A DNA stretch of 64,000 nucleotides from Batrachochytrium dendrobatidis JAM81 (lineage: Eukaryota > Chytridiomycota > Chytridiomycetes > Rhizophydiales), in assembly GCF_000203795.2 (NCBI RefSeq), contig NW_006281103.1, forward strand, positions 1,125,658 to 1,189,657, given 5' to 3'. The notes under the pieces are model-generated. The model saw only the letters and a program-made list of their open reading frames with translations. It had not been told where the DNA came from and searched no databases. This document shows, piece by piece, positions 22,818 through 34,581 of this stretch. A program made the position numbers and the translations under genes. The stretch's first letter is position 1. The number at the start of each line of letters is the position of its first letter.

Positions 22818-22910
22818 TATAAATACGACTGATTTAAAACGTTTATAATTCATTACAGCACTCCAATCCAATCCAATCCAATCCAATTCAATCCAATCCA
22901 ATCCAATCCA
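22818..22910 (+). promoter_or_regulatory. M14 gene promoter region: TATA motif and (TCCAA)n microsatellite
   Basis: TATAAAT at 22818-22824 lies 114 bp upstream of the M14 ATG. Between them, 22862-22910 is a pentamer tract of TCCAA with two TTCAA variants. The right-arm copy of the tract (near 48600-48638) is about 10 bp shorter, so the repeat has changed length since duplication. Its role as part of the leader is inferred. Confidence 0.5.
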
Positions 22911-22937
22911 GTTTAATTCAATTCAACTATTGGCAAT

Positions 22938-24206
22938 ATGAAGCTCATCTCGTCGGTGCTCGTTGGAATGTTGACCTTTGCGTCTTTCGTCGTCTCGACT
23001 CCAATTTATACTGTTGTGTCGTATGACGGTTACAAGATCTACAAGGTTAAAATTGAGTCCGACTATGAAGCCGGCTTGATTCGCGAAATTCTCGAGGATA
23101 TACAGCTTGGAGTCAAGTCCTGGAACAAGGTTGCTATTGGATCAGAGGCACACCTTCAAGTTGCTCCCTCGTCTCAAGATCGCTTTATATCGAAGCTAGA
23201 AGGTGTTCCACATTCTATCATGATCGAAAACCTGCAGCAAAATATTGATGTCGAGTATGCTCGTACACGACAAAATTCGGAAAGGCTATCAAGCTTGTTT
23301 GCCAGAGATGGCAACCTCGCTCTTACTGCAAAAGAGATTTTTACCGACTACCAAGATCAGAGCGTGCTTGTTGCATTCATTGCTAGTCTTCCTGGCGTGA
23401 CTCAGTTTTCGCTAGGAAAAACATATGAAGGCCGTGACATTACTGGCTTTACTTTTGGCACTGGTTCCAAAAATATTGTTTTTAATGGTGGAATTCATGC
23501 CCGTGAGTGGATTACACCAGCCGTTGCTACTTATATTACCCACTATCTGACTGGAGGTAGTGCCGATGCTGTTGCTTTACTCAAAACTTACACATTTACC
23601 GTTATTCCAGTTCTTAATCCCGACGGATATGCATACTCTCGCTCGACCGATCGTATGTGGCGTAAGAATCGTGAACCCAACAAGAACCCAAACTGCGTCG
23701 GCACTGATCCTAACCGCAACTTCCCTTTCAAATGGGGATTTGAAAAGGACTCTTTTGATGAATGCTCCGAGACTTATCGTGGATCGTCTGCTGGTTCGAC
23801 AGCAGAAGCCAAAGCATTGATTGGTTACATGGCAAAAGTTAAAAATGTAGCTTCTTACATTGATATACATTCTTTCGGCAACCTGATCTTGTTCCCATAT
23901 GGATATACTTGCACGAAGGTTCCCGAGCCCGACTACAGTAATTTTGTCAAAGCTAGTAAAGTTGCTGCCGATGCCCTTTACGCTGTTCATGGACAAGTGT
24001 TTGCCACTGGATCTACTTGTTCCACGATCTACCCAGCCAGCGGTGTGACTGTTGATTACGCCTATTCTCTTGGCACCAAGTATGCGTTTACGTTTGAGCT
24101 TCGTGGAGGTGGCAGTGAAGGATTTGATTTGTCAGCTGGAGAAATTGTGCCATCTGCCGAAGAAACGACTGCATCACTTGTTGCGCTATGGAAAAGCATT
24201 AGCTAG
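22938..24206 (+). CDS. Secreted M14 zinc carboxypeptidase, left-arm copy (intronless)
   Basis: A single exon of 422 residues. It has a signal peptide (MKLISSVLVGMLTFASFVVS), then a propeptide of about 100 residues beginning YTVVSYDGYKIYKV, as in procarboxypeptidases. The catalytic domain shows the zinc ligands H187 and E190 (GGIHAREW) and H311 (DIHSFGN). Substrate-binding R245 and N259-R260 (DPNRNFPFKWG) are present, with a Tyr in VDYAYSLG and the catalytic E387 in FTFELRGGG. All key residues are present, so it should be an active exopeptidase that removes C-terminal residues from extracellular proteins. It has a TATA motif and a pentamer repeat upstream. Its paralogue in the right arm is almost identical up to about residue 190, then diverges and carries an intron that this copy lacks. 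Confidence 0.95.
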   Translation: MKLISSVLVGMLTFASFVVSTPIYTVVSYDGYKIYKVKIESDYEAGLIREILEDIQLGVKSWNKVAIGSEAHLQVAPSSQDRFISKLEGVPHSIMIENLQQNIDVEYARTRQNSERLSSLFARDGNLALTAKEIFTDYQDQSVLVAFIASLPGVTQFSLGKTYEGRDITGFTFGTGSKNIVFNGGIHAREWITPAVATYITHYLTGGSADAVALLKTYTFTVIPVLNPDGYAYSRSTDRMWRKNREPNKNPNCVGTDPNRNFPFKWGFEKDSFDECSETYRGSSAGSTAEAKALIGYMAKVKNVASYIDIHSFGNLILFPYGYTCTKVPEPDYSNFVKASKVAADALYAVHGQVFATGSTCSTIYPASGVTVDYAYSLGTKYAFTFELRGGGSEGFDLSAGEIVPSAEETTASLVALWKSIS

Positions 24207-24334
24207 ACATTTGATTTGAAAGTGTATAACCGCATAAACTTTACTATATTGTATGTTATTTCTACAAATAAATTCAACCTTGTGGAGTTATTAAATTGGT
24301 GTCTTTCAGATCAAGTTTATTTTATGAATGCAAT

Positions 24335-25227
24335 GTGGGTTGAGTCACCGTTGTATTTATGTGAAATGAACTACTGAAGGAGTAATAAACGATCAGTTCG
24401 TGACGCGATAATTTCCACTAAATCTACTGCATGGCACGCGTTCCTTTTTCGTGCCCATTTTTATACAAAAAGCTGGATGAATGCTCGATCAGTTCCAATA
24501 AATCCACATCTTGTCCCAACCCAGACCAATCGTGCAGCTTTGCAGAGATTCATAGAAATACTGCAACAGCAGCCTGTTTGATACTATCAGTGTTTTTGAC
24601 ATGCCGAAATCGAGCTGACGTGAATACTTTTTTCTGCATTCTCATCCCTTTTGTCTTCAGTTGTAATGCATTTTGACACATGGATAGAACAAGAGCACAA
24701 GATGCATTTTTTGTTAAAGTTGGTGCTGACGCTTGAACAGTGTCTTACCATTGTCACAAGCAATATACTATTTCTTGTAGAGCAGCACTGTCAACTATAA
24801 AGGACCATAGATTACATAATTGACAATGGAATGCACTCTACTTGCTGTAGGATCCTCAAGTCAGAAATATGCAAACACAAGTCGCATATACGATTCAATT
24901 CATTGGTATTCATCCTCATTAGATGTCAACATAGGACAAACATCAAGACTTTATTTCAAAACATATTACATATGGCATTCCCCCAGCACTCTAAACAATA
25001 AATGTAACCAAACTTTCGACCGAACCACCATCGATGTAAAATCTACTAAATGGCCCGGAGATACAGTAGGTAGGCAAAAGCCAGCATTTGTATATTGTCA
25101 GTCCAAATAGTGCATGCAGAGAAGCAATGCACATGGCATGGTCCAACAAGTTGTGGAAAAAATATTTTCTGATTCGTCAACAATCAATCCTTTATTCCTG
25201 AGGACAAGCTCACATGGTTGCCCAATC
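24335..25227. other. Intergenic region with a degenerate dispersed element
   Basis: About 890 bp between the left arm and the 3' end of the 933-residue protein gene. The part from about 24350 to 24640 resembles copies C and D of the short element family: a TGTATTTATGTGAAATG-like left end, a shared 'GTGCCCATTTTTATACAAAAA' block and a GCTGACGTGAATAC right end. It is best read as a decayed copy. The remainder is AT-rich with no supported gene. Confidence 0.45.
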
Positions 25228-28200
25228 TTAAGCATTGCCAGTAGTAGCAACCAGATGCTTAAGAATTGCAACAAGATCTTCAAGAGCACTGGCAGTTCTC
25301 TCTAATTTATCTTCTATGGCAGACATTCGCTCGCTGAGAGCAGTTCCAACAGCCGCACCTATTGCAGCACCATCTATACCAACAGTGCTATTTCCGCCGG
25401 CTATACCAGCAGATACAACCGTAGAAGTGGTGGTAGGAGCCTCGACAGTATCATCTATAGTGTCATCAAAAACATTGTCTGGCTCTGGAATTAAATCCAG
25501 CTCAGGGAGAACCACTTTTTCAACCGCGTAGGTTCTTGGGCGTGTAACAGTGAGGGAGCCATAATCTGGACAAGGAACATACAGGACAGATGCAAATAGT
25601 TTTTCTTTAACAGACGCATGTGGAGTCATGGTCAGTTTGAACCCATAAACGCGCTGGCAAACGCTGTCCACAAGTGCGTACGAGTTGAATACACACCGAT
25701 CATTAAAGTCGCGAGAATTTCCCAAATCATATTCAGTTATACCAAGTTTCTTGGCTTTGTATACCAAGCAGTTCAACTCGTTTTCATTGTAGGACGTGTC
25801 ATTGATGCTGATGCTGAATGAATCACCGGTTCCCTTGGATACGTTAACTGACTGGATACGCTGAGTTTCCCAGTCATGAAAATCAATTGATGCAATGGTG
25901 TTGCTGTATGGCTTGTCTTTTTTGTATGGGGAAAAGACGTGATCAATGACAATGGATGCGTGGTTGTCTTCCAAGTCTTTGATAGTGAATCGAATGCGAA
26001 GGGGCTTAAAACGAGCAACTATAGACTTGTACCACCAAACTCCAGTAACAGCAGCATCTGCCTCGGAACGAGGAACATGAGCTACAAACTGAATCTCTGC
26101 AGATTGGCGAGGAGCAATGGTGACGGGGAACTTTGTTTCAGACATTACAGTGTCAAAACAGGGTTTATAGGTTGACTGGCCAATAAAGCGGTACTCGGAG
26201 CTAGCTGACATAATGGTCACAGGAACATTATGCTTATTGAACACAGCAACTGTACAAGTAAAATTGTCACGATCCATAAAAGTACGATCTACATTTGCAG
26301 CAAGTGGAGGTTTAGAATTAACCAAAAGAATCACTGGGAAATCATTGGAGCTGCATTTTGTTTTGAAATCAGTTCGAACTGGTCTGGATGGCTCTTGAGG
26401 AACCATATTTCCAACGCTCTGTGAAGCAGGAAACTCGTATGGCTCACTAGGCTTGTAGGAGATAAAGCCTCTAGTAACATGCTCAACTTGACCAATCTGT
26501 TCAAACGTGCTAGGGTTGAACCGCACGATTTGAACCACCGCATCATCAATCGTAGTAGTTTTGGCAATTAGCTTGATTCCCTCAATATTCCCATCGGTAC
26601 TAACCAGCCATTCACCCGCAACGAATGCCTCGGGTGCAGAATTGATCTTGTAAATATGTCGCGACTCTGAGAGATCCGTTAGTTTGGATTGAATCTCTTG
26701 AATCTCTTCAGAAGAGTATATCTCAAAGTGATATCCAATGCTTCCAGAATAAGGATATCCAATACAAACCAAAAGATGAGGTTCTTTCAGGTCAATACCG
26801 CCAGTTGATGTACGCAGGAGTTTTCCAACCCTGAATGACTGGTTATGCTTTTTTTCAACAAAATCAACAATTTCATCATTGACAAAATCATCTATAGTAT
26901 CTACATAACCCAAAATGGCTGTAGAGCGCTCAAAAAAGGCAGCATATGGATAGTTGTTGTGGTGTTTTGAACAATGCTTGCTACGCTTACAAGTATCAGT
27001 TTTTCCACAGCAGACATGCCCGCCACGGTATTCGGTATACTGCGACTCGTGAAAAGAACATGAACCAGCGGCATTGGTGGATTCACGATAGGTCTGACCA
27101 CATTGAACGCAGCCATGTAATTCTTCGCGTTCAATCTCCTTCAGGGTAGATGCAAGACTTTTAAGACCATCAACAACAGCTTCGCTCATGCCTTTTTTGA
27201 GTTTGGACTCCATCTCGACACTGTTTTGATTGATTAAATCTGTAAGATTACTGTTGAGATCTTTCATAACAGAATCATCCATTGAGAGTTTCATTTCTCC
27301 AGCAAACTTTTTGACAAGTTCTGGATGGTTCTATCGTATTTAAATAGATAATGAAGCAAAAATAATTAGAAAAGCAAAGCAGTCAGATCTACACGAATTA
27401 AATCTTTGCGTGTTACCTTGATGTTGCTGATGCCACCATTTTCTTTTAGAAAAGCTTCGGCAGCCAGATCTTGCTCGTCAATGGCAATAGCACGAGTAAG
27501 CACATCGAGTTGAGATGTTTGTTGGATTTGCAGACTAAACATAAGATCGTTCGAGCAAGTCTCGATAGATTTGCAGCAGCCAACAAACCGGTCCTTGTTT
27601 CCACTAGTGTTAAAATTGTTTGAATGTCCAAACAGATTTAAAATAAGTTTGATTGAATAACTACAATTCAACTCAAAAATCAGTGATATTAAACTTGCGT
27701 ATTAAGACGACGGGCAAGTGTATTCTGCCTGCGATATGTCTGGATTAAAGTGGCAGCAGACTTGAGAACAGTTTCCATGCGCTGAATGACATGCTCGGTA
27801 GAAAAAGAAATTTTGATGGCCTCTATAACAGTAAGATGCTCAACCATAAAGTTGATACGCTCAAGTAAATCGCTGCATTTGGCATCGGCTTCTCGCGCCT
27901 TGACCTCAACATCTACGATGATCTAACATACAAGATTAATGTACAGTAAGTTGCAATTACATTAAAATGAGTTTCAATGGTATATTGATTGTTATACTGA
28001 TCTATTTGAAACAGTTTTATGCCTCAAATGGCCAATGGTATCAATGCACCATACTTCAACACATTTCAGCCACAGCATAAATAGCAAATCTAGCCAAATC
28101 AGAATTCAACAACACAATACCTGTAAAATTGAAAAAACAGGTGCAACAAACGGAATAGTTTGACCAATATTGAAAACAGCTTGGGCAATCTGGATTGTTT

Positions 28201-28414
28201 GTTTTAGAATGGGATTATCGCCAGCAACCTTTGAGGCCATATCAGTAATCATTTTGACTTTTCCTTGGATGTCATCAACTTGGGTTTTGACGGAAACAAG
28301 TTTTCCAACACCGGCGGTTACGGCCTTGATAATTGTGCTGTCTTCATCACCAACAGTGTTAAGCTTATCTTGAAGATCGACTGCAATATGATGTGCTTGC
28401 GTGCCGCTTGCCAT
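25228..28414 (-). CDS. 933-residue protein: N-terminal helical bundle, coiled coil, Cys/His cluster, long C-terminal domains; function unknown
   Basis: Exons 28414-28121, 27922-27695, 27593-27417 and 27330-25228, all phase 0. Residues 1-235 are helical. They include an IPFVAPVFSILQ hydrophobic turn, a KAREADAKCSDLLERI helix and a DRFVGCCKSIETCSNDL helix, and look like the N-terminal four-helix bundles of fungal STAND/HeLo-type and MLKL-type proteins. Residues 236-305 are coiled coil. Residues 307-360 form a Cys/His cluster (CxxCG, SCxFH, VCCG, C, H, HH, then YPY) like CHORD-type zinc modules. Residues 360-830 are a beta-rich region I do not recognise. A short Gly/Ala segment (AAIGAAVGTAL) and a final amphipathic helix end the protein. 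A role in membrane-targeted cell death or signalling is an inference from the bundle alone. The exon 3 acceptor is AAG. Confidence 0.8.
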
Positions 28415-28721
28415 ATTTTTATTGTAATACAATAAGTAGATCTGAATAAAACTCGAACATATTTTGAAGATCGATATATACCCGTTAATTACGAGACCAC
28501 TCAGAGTAGTATTATACACGAGGTTTGTTCAACCCGTAAGGCGTAGTCGATTCAAAGGACAACTGCCTCAGCCAACCAATGCGAGTTTTTAGAGGAAATG
28601 AAAGCAGTCAAGTTGGCCGCTCCAATCCAAATCATTGCAAATCTTATTCAATACAGAATCAAAGCACACATTTTTATGAGATTGACTAGATGAATGCCAT
28701 TCCAAAAGCTTGTTTAAAAGC
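28415..28721. other. Divergent promoter region between the 933-residue protein gene and ECH1
   Basis: 307 bp between two divergent start codons. No repeat of the dispersed family and no extra exon were seen. Promoter elements could not be assigned with confidence. Confidence 0.4.
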
Positions 28722-29971
28722 ATGGCTTTGAGATCTTTTCAAGACTTGACAATTTATCACCAAATGACGGCCATGATAGGCGATGCAAGCAATCAGCTCA
28801 ATCAAAAGTACCACACTTTGCGTCTATCATTCCCAAGTGAATGGGTTTTGCATGTGGAGCTGGCCCGAACAAAACAGCTGAATACTATGGACATGCAGTT
28901 TTTTGTAGATGTCAAGACTGTCTTTGAAGCTGTTTTGAATAGTAGTTCTGTCCGTGCTGTGGTTTTGTCTGCTTCGTCCGAGTCTAGACTATTTACAGCT
29001 GGATTAGACCGTTGAGTGTCAATGCTCGGGGTTATACTGCATATATGTTAGATCTGGATAATACAAAGACTAATGCATTTCTGGGTTCTAGTCAAAGCTG
29101 CTCAAATGTTTCCTCAGCAGACAGAGGATCCAGCTCGTACAGCTCTCGGATTTCTTCCTGCAGTCGAGTTCTTGCAGCAGTCATTCTCTGCCATTGAAGC
29201 ATGCAACAAACCGATCATTGCTGCTATCCATGGCGCTTGTATTGGTGGAGGTAGTGCTGCCCTTTGCATCTGCTGGAATATTAGATGGTACATATTTTAA
29301 AACATATCTGTTGTTACGCTGGCTATAAATTCTAGGAATGGATATGATTACTGCATGCGATATCCGATGGTGCTCTAAAGATGCACTATTTTCAGTAAAA
29401 GAAGTCGATATTGGCATCGCAGCGGATTTGGGAACACTTCAAAGACTGCCCAAGATTGTTGGGAACGACGGTTGGGCTCGTGAGATCTGTTTCACTGGGC
29501 GGATGGTATCTTCCAGCGAAGCCCTTCAATTTGGTCTTGTGAGTCGTGTATTTGACGATAAAAATAAGCTATTGAGTATGTAACAATCTGATCTGTATTC
29601 TATTCTGTATCTATGATTCGCAAGACTAATCATTGTATATACATGCATTTTACAACATTACAGGTGCAGCATTTGAGCTAGCCAGTGAAATTTCAGCCAA
29701 AGCTCCTATTGCAATATATGGAACAAAGTAAGTATTCAATAGCATGGTTCAGTTTTTGTCGCACTCGATCATATGCTATCTAGTCCAACTGTATTGCTGA
29801 ATATTATTTTATTATAGACATATAATGAATCATGGGCGAGAGCATACTACGGAGGAGGGGCTCAAATACGTTCGTTTATGGAACTCTGTTATGATTAATA
29901 CACCAGATACAATGGCTCAAGTCACATCTGCCGTGACAAAGTCCAAGCCACCACTTTTCCCAAAACTTTAG
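28722..29971 (+). CDS. ECH1: Delta3,5-delta2,4-dienoyl-CoA isomerase (ECH1-type crotonase)
   Basis: Five exons: 28722-29010, 29092-29250, 29336-29575, 29664-29727 and 29818-29971, giving 301 residues. Crotonase landmarks are present: the RLSFPSEWVLHVELAR start, RLFTAGLDL (oxyanion hole part 1), AAIHGACIGGGMDMITACDI (oxyanion hole part 2 with the ECH1 aspartate) and SVKEVDIGIAADLGTLQRLP. The last block carries the Glu and Asp that distinguish ECH1 from plain enoyl-CoA hydratase. The enzyme moves double bonds during beta-oxidation of fatty acids with odd-position double bonds, in mitochondria or peroxisomes. The C-terminal KPPLFPKL is not a textbook peroxisomal signal. The start ATG (28722) is the first in frame; an upstream ATG is in another frame and stops early. 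Confidence 0.92.
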
Positions 29972-29995
29972 TTTGGTTTCTAATTATCAACTAAT

Positions 29996-30508
29996 TAAAG
30001 CTGTATTCACGTAAACTGGAGCACTAAATATGAGTACCAAAATACATGATAAACAGTCATGTTTGACTTGTGCCAAATTTACTGGAAACATTGTTTTTTG
30101 GACTTTAACTCACTGATCTTTCTCCTCCGTACTCATTCCTGTACAAAAATACAAATATTTACATCTCTGTTCCAATACACTCCACATCCTTGACATTTTT
30201 TCAACTTTCAACCTTCCTTTTTTAACCCAAACGTTACAAGTAAACATGGACAACCGGTATAAAAACAACAGTTATATTTCTGAAATGTTTTCTTGAATTA
30301 GAACACAGACGTATTTGAGATTATAATATGACAGAGCTTCTTTAATTGCATGGACGTGCCAATCATTCCTTGGTTGTGTGCGAATTCAACGTTTCCAATA
30401 ACAAAAATAGAGCCATTGTAGGATAAATACAAGTGTTTCATTTTACGTGAATATACGGCTGTAAAATACTTTTATTTCAACTCATTTTACGTGAATACGG
30501 CTATAAAA
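29996..30508. mobile_element. Short inverted-terminal element, copy C, with a second right terminus
   Basis: The left end at about 29996-30020 reads AAGCTGTATTCACGTAAACTG. A right end (ATTTTACGTGAATATACGGCTGT) lies near 30440-30463. A second, separate right terminus (ATTTTACGTGAATACGGCTAT) lies at 30484-30504. The interior is AT-rich and non-coding. The second terminus ends only about 20 bp before the RSPH10B start codon. Confidence 0.7.
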
Positions 30509-30526
30509 GTTTGATATCTAAATCAT

Positions 30527-33500
30527 ATGACAGCCTGGTCACTTCCAATATCTCAACTTATTGTTCAAACCTATGATGGAGATGTAACAAACGATGGAGT
30601 ATTTTCAGGGACTGGAACAGCAGTATACCATGCTGGTCATCGCTACAATGGACAATTTACCAATGGCATGCTAAAAGGTCTAGGCACATATATATGGTCA
30701 GATGGCGTTAGATACGAAGGCCAGTTTCATGATAATGAGATTACTGGCAGCGGAACTTATACTTGGTAAGTACATCCCTTAAAGTCTAAAGTTGACATGA
30801 AAAATAAGTACAATTCTTTTTGGGTCGAGTATATAAATATATACTTGGTGCTAATCTGATACAAGTATGAGAGTGCAAACTTGACTCGGCGAGAAGCTAT
30901 GTCCATACGCGACTTGAATTCAAATTATACACCCATTTGGCTAATTTCATATTCCCTAACCCAATGCATTCAAATGATGAATTGCACACGATGAACTATT
31001 GGTTATGATACAGGAACGATGGGTACACTTACCAAGGGGAGGTTAAACAAGCGCTGAGAAATGGAGTTGGAAAATTTGAATATCTAGGTGGCGATTGTTT
31101 TTACAGCGGTGAATGGAGTGAAGGAAAGCCAAACGGACAGGTCAGTTGGAATAACAATGTACTTGAATATTATAGTTCTTGACATGTTTATATTCCATGG
31201 CCAATATAAGTAATATTCAATGTTTGATAAACTAGGGACTTCTCCAATACGATAAAGTATCATTTTATAAGGGTATATAACCTTGCAATCAGTTGGTCTT
31301 GACGTATCTGTAAAAGAACACGAATTTACTATATCACTTTTTGAATCAATTACTAAACAGGAGGCTGGAAGGATGGACAAAGAAATGGCAAGGGCACGAT
31401 GTGCTACAGATCAAGAAACCTTTATGACGGAGAGTGGCAAAATGGAATCAAGCACGGCATTGGAAAAATGGTTTGGAGCAATCGTGGCGAAGAGTACTCT
31501 GGCGAATGGAAGGATGGAAAGCCAACTGGAACTGGCATTTACTTGTGGAAAATCCAAACTGGTCGACCACACCAGTATCCAATGTATAATAGATACGAGG
31601 GTGTGTTTTTCAAAACTCCTGTGTAGTTTGAAAGAGTCGCGATCCACTGATGTCAATCCAACCATCTGTATATTGTAGGCAAATGGCTAGATGGAAAAAG
31701 ACATGGATACGGTGTTTTCCAGTATTCTAGTGGTGCAACCTATCAAGGAGAGTGGGTGCAAAACAAAAAGGCAAGCATATGCTACATTTGATTGACACAA
31801 TGCCAACTATTGCAATATAAAGTTGGATATAGCTGACTATAAACACACTGACAGCATGGAAAAGGAAAATACATTTCTGAATACGGCCGTCAATACATTG
31901 GTGAGTTTCAAAATGATCGCCCAGTTGGTAATTTCGAGCGGTTTTCAAACAGTAAGCTTATATTTTTGAAACCTATACTTGCAAAAGTTGTACGCTAGTT
32001 TGAACTTTTATACTTTTGATTACAATCCACAGATTTGCCGTACTTGTTTTTGGCTACATCTGAAAATTTGGAGCATGCTTCAACTTCTGGAGCAGTTATC
32101 AAGGAAATTCACGATATCATCAATCGACATTATGGTAAAACTATATTATGGGTTTCTGCTAGCCAATTATGTTGTAGCAGCTGTATTAGTTGGCACAATG
32201 CAGTTTTTGACTTGTAGTTTTTAGATTTGTTGTGCCAGACTTATACCCACTATAGCAAGCCAGCAATAGATTTGGATAACCCAAAACATGTGTTGACTCG
32301 AGAAAGTATGTGGCAACTTTTTGCAGATATTGGAATAGTTCAGCAGGGAATCACATTTGGTAAGGTTGTTTTTGGTTTGATTGTCAGTGACTTTTAATCC
32401 AAATGCACTTGGTGTTCATGTTACCAGAAAAGTACATGTATTGACTCTGAATAAATAGCGGATCTAAATCGCGCATTTGCCAAAGAGTTTTATAATCATC
32501 CTTTTTTTGGAGAACGCTATCAGGTATTGATTGTTCAAATCATTTGTATTGGCTGTTGTAAATGCTACAGTTTACCAACATTTGGCCATGCGTTCAATTT
32601 GGTAGGATCCGCATAACTCGCATGAGCAATTTATTCTACACGACTTTTACGAGTGGTTATTGCTTGTAAGCAACTACGTATATAGAAACAGTCCTCGACT
32701 ATCTATTCACGAACATGGACAAGCTGCAACACTAGCTTATCTGATAAAGCAGAATTTGATTCCAAAAATGCATCAATTGGAATTAAGCAAACAGTCCACC
32801 CCAACAAAATATGAGTTGTTTATGCGGTTGATTCACGAGGTAGTGATTTCAAGCTACAATATGTTACTGTATACGCATTTTTGATTGGTTTAGTATACTG
32901 AGTATAACTATTTCATGTAATATACTAGCATTTCCAAGACAATTATAGTCGAGAGGTTGAGCAGCTGTACATTCAGTGGGCAAAAACTCATTCCAAAGCA
33001 TTGCCAAAATCCAAAAAAGACAAGACACTCAGCATCAGAGAGTTGATTTTAGTGCTCAAGGTAAAGGATTGCTTTTTTGTCAAAGTATTGATAAATAGGT
33101 GTTTCAGGTGGACAACTAAACTTTAAATGTTGTGTTTGATGGGTTTAGGATTACAATATTCTTGCAACTCTAGCAGCACAAATCACTATTTCTTTTGTAA
33201 TTCAACATTTTTCAAAATCAATTCCAAACGTAGCTGATTCATCAAGCTACAACTTGGAGTTTGAGGTGAATTTTGTATCGATTTTGTAAAGATATTTTGG
33301 GCAGACCAATATTAACAGGTTCGATTTCAATTCAGCTTATGCATGTAGAGGTTTTTGAGCTCATTTACGCAGCTGGGCTGAATGGTTGTGTAGATGTCAG
33401 TGCCGAAATGAACAAGCTGTTTCAGCTCTCTACTTCAGATTCTATAGATGTAGAAATGCACTTTAATTTAGCGATAAAATCAATAAGCGGGAGTCAATCG

Positions 33501-34444
33501 ACAATAAGCGTGGCCAATAATAAAAATGGGTTACTTGCTGATACGCTTGGTTTAGCAGGTGGCTCATTGCAAAGTATATACTTGCCAACCCCAATCGTTT
33601 CAGCTGATACTGCACCAAGTCAACTTATAACCAATCCAGAAAACGGTGAGATTATTAGTGATTGAGCACTGATTGTACTGTTTATCCATTTGCCAATGAT
33701 CCGTATTTATGATACGCTATCCATGACCAAGTATGTGCTGACAAACTAGAGTTTCCAGGTGAATCCGAATGCACTTTTGCAGCTTGTGCCGAAACTATCC
33801 CATCCAATGTAATCATGTGTAGCACGCAGACCAAGACTAGTGGCGAAAAACATTCTGTTGTCGCAGCTGGTATAACAGTAGACTCGGCTTCCAGCCAAGA
33901 TTTGGCTACTCAGCAACTAAAACAAATGTCATTGTTGCCTAGTCAGACAATCAATGGTATGTTTTTCATTATTAGTAAATACCATTTGTTTCATTCTAAA
34001 TACTCAGGCTCGACTACAACGCGTGTCTATTAAACTTTACTAGTTACAGATGGATCTAGCACGGACGACATACGGCCAAGTGACGAGGCTCAAAAGGAAA
34101 CCCATTTACAAAAATGTAATTTTACGTTTGAATCAATCTTGACGATTACCTATGCTAGTCAATAATTAAATTTAACCCAATACTGAACATGCATAGTTTA
34201 CAAGGCTACAAAAGACATTCATGATTCAATCCAGCTCATGTTCACTGCAATCATAAAAGAGCACGCTGCGCATATCCAAAAGATGGAGCTCATTAGTCGT
34301 AGTTATGTGCGAGAGATGCAGATTAAAGCAGCCACAAAAACTGCCGAAATTGTTCAAGCAAGAAATAGAGTGTTTGAACCAGGCGAATCTGCGGTCTCAA
34401 CCACACCGGCAATTCTAATATCCGTATCTCCATACTCGGATTAG
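30527..34444 (+). CDS. RSPH10B: Radial spoke head protein 10B homologue (MORN repeats)
   Basis: Sixteen exons from 30527 to 34444 give about 815 residues in one frame. The first six hold nine or so MORN repeats ([60 protein letters not shown]). The rest is the helical C-terminal region typical of RSPH10B, with [15 protein letters not shown] followed by an ADLNRAF step. Radial spoke head proteins pass signals from the central pair to axonemal dynein arms, so this is a second flagellar gene in the window. The intron after exon 5 (31771-31854) starts with GC (AAG|GCAAGC) and ends in AG. The start codon lies about 20 bp from the end of a repeat element, which probably supplies leader or promoter sequence. 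Confidence 0.88.
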
Positions 34445-34581
34445 TGCTTTTGCAATCACCAGTCAATAAACAGATAAAATACTCGAGTATTGAGCTATTT
34501 CAGTAAAACCAATTCAACTGCTTTATTGCATTTTCAATATAAAACACATGTCAGGACTCGGGCGATGCTTTTTGAAATGTA

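Larger units (their letters stand above)
21697..24334. repeat. Left arm of large inverted duplication
   Basis: About 2.64 kb that reappears as the reverse complement at 47109-49804. Sampled blocks in the 5' part (21697 to about 23500) and after the M14 stop (24204-24334) look identical or nearly so. The 3' third of the M14 coding region differs. The arm carries two or three relic coding frames, the M14 promoter and the M14 carboxypeptidase gene. The two arms enclose about 22.8 kb of unique genes. Confidence 0.95.

Noticed and set aside
22862..22910. (TCCAA)n tract considered as a telomere-like or CRISPR-like array
   Set aside because: It is a short imperfect microsatellite with no spacers, found only in the M14 promoters of the two arms.
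28500..28620. Possible tRNA gene in the spacer before ECH1
   Set aside because: No cloverleaf could be folded. A and B box-like strings are poor, and no TTCGA loop has a matching stem.
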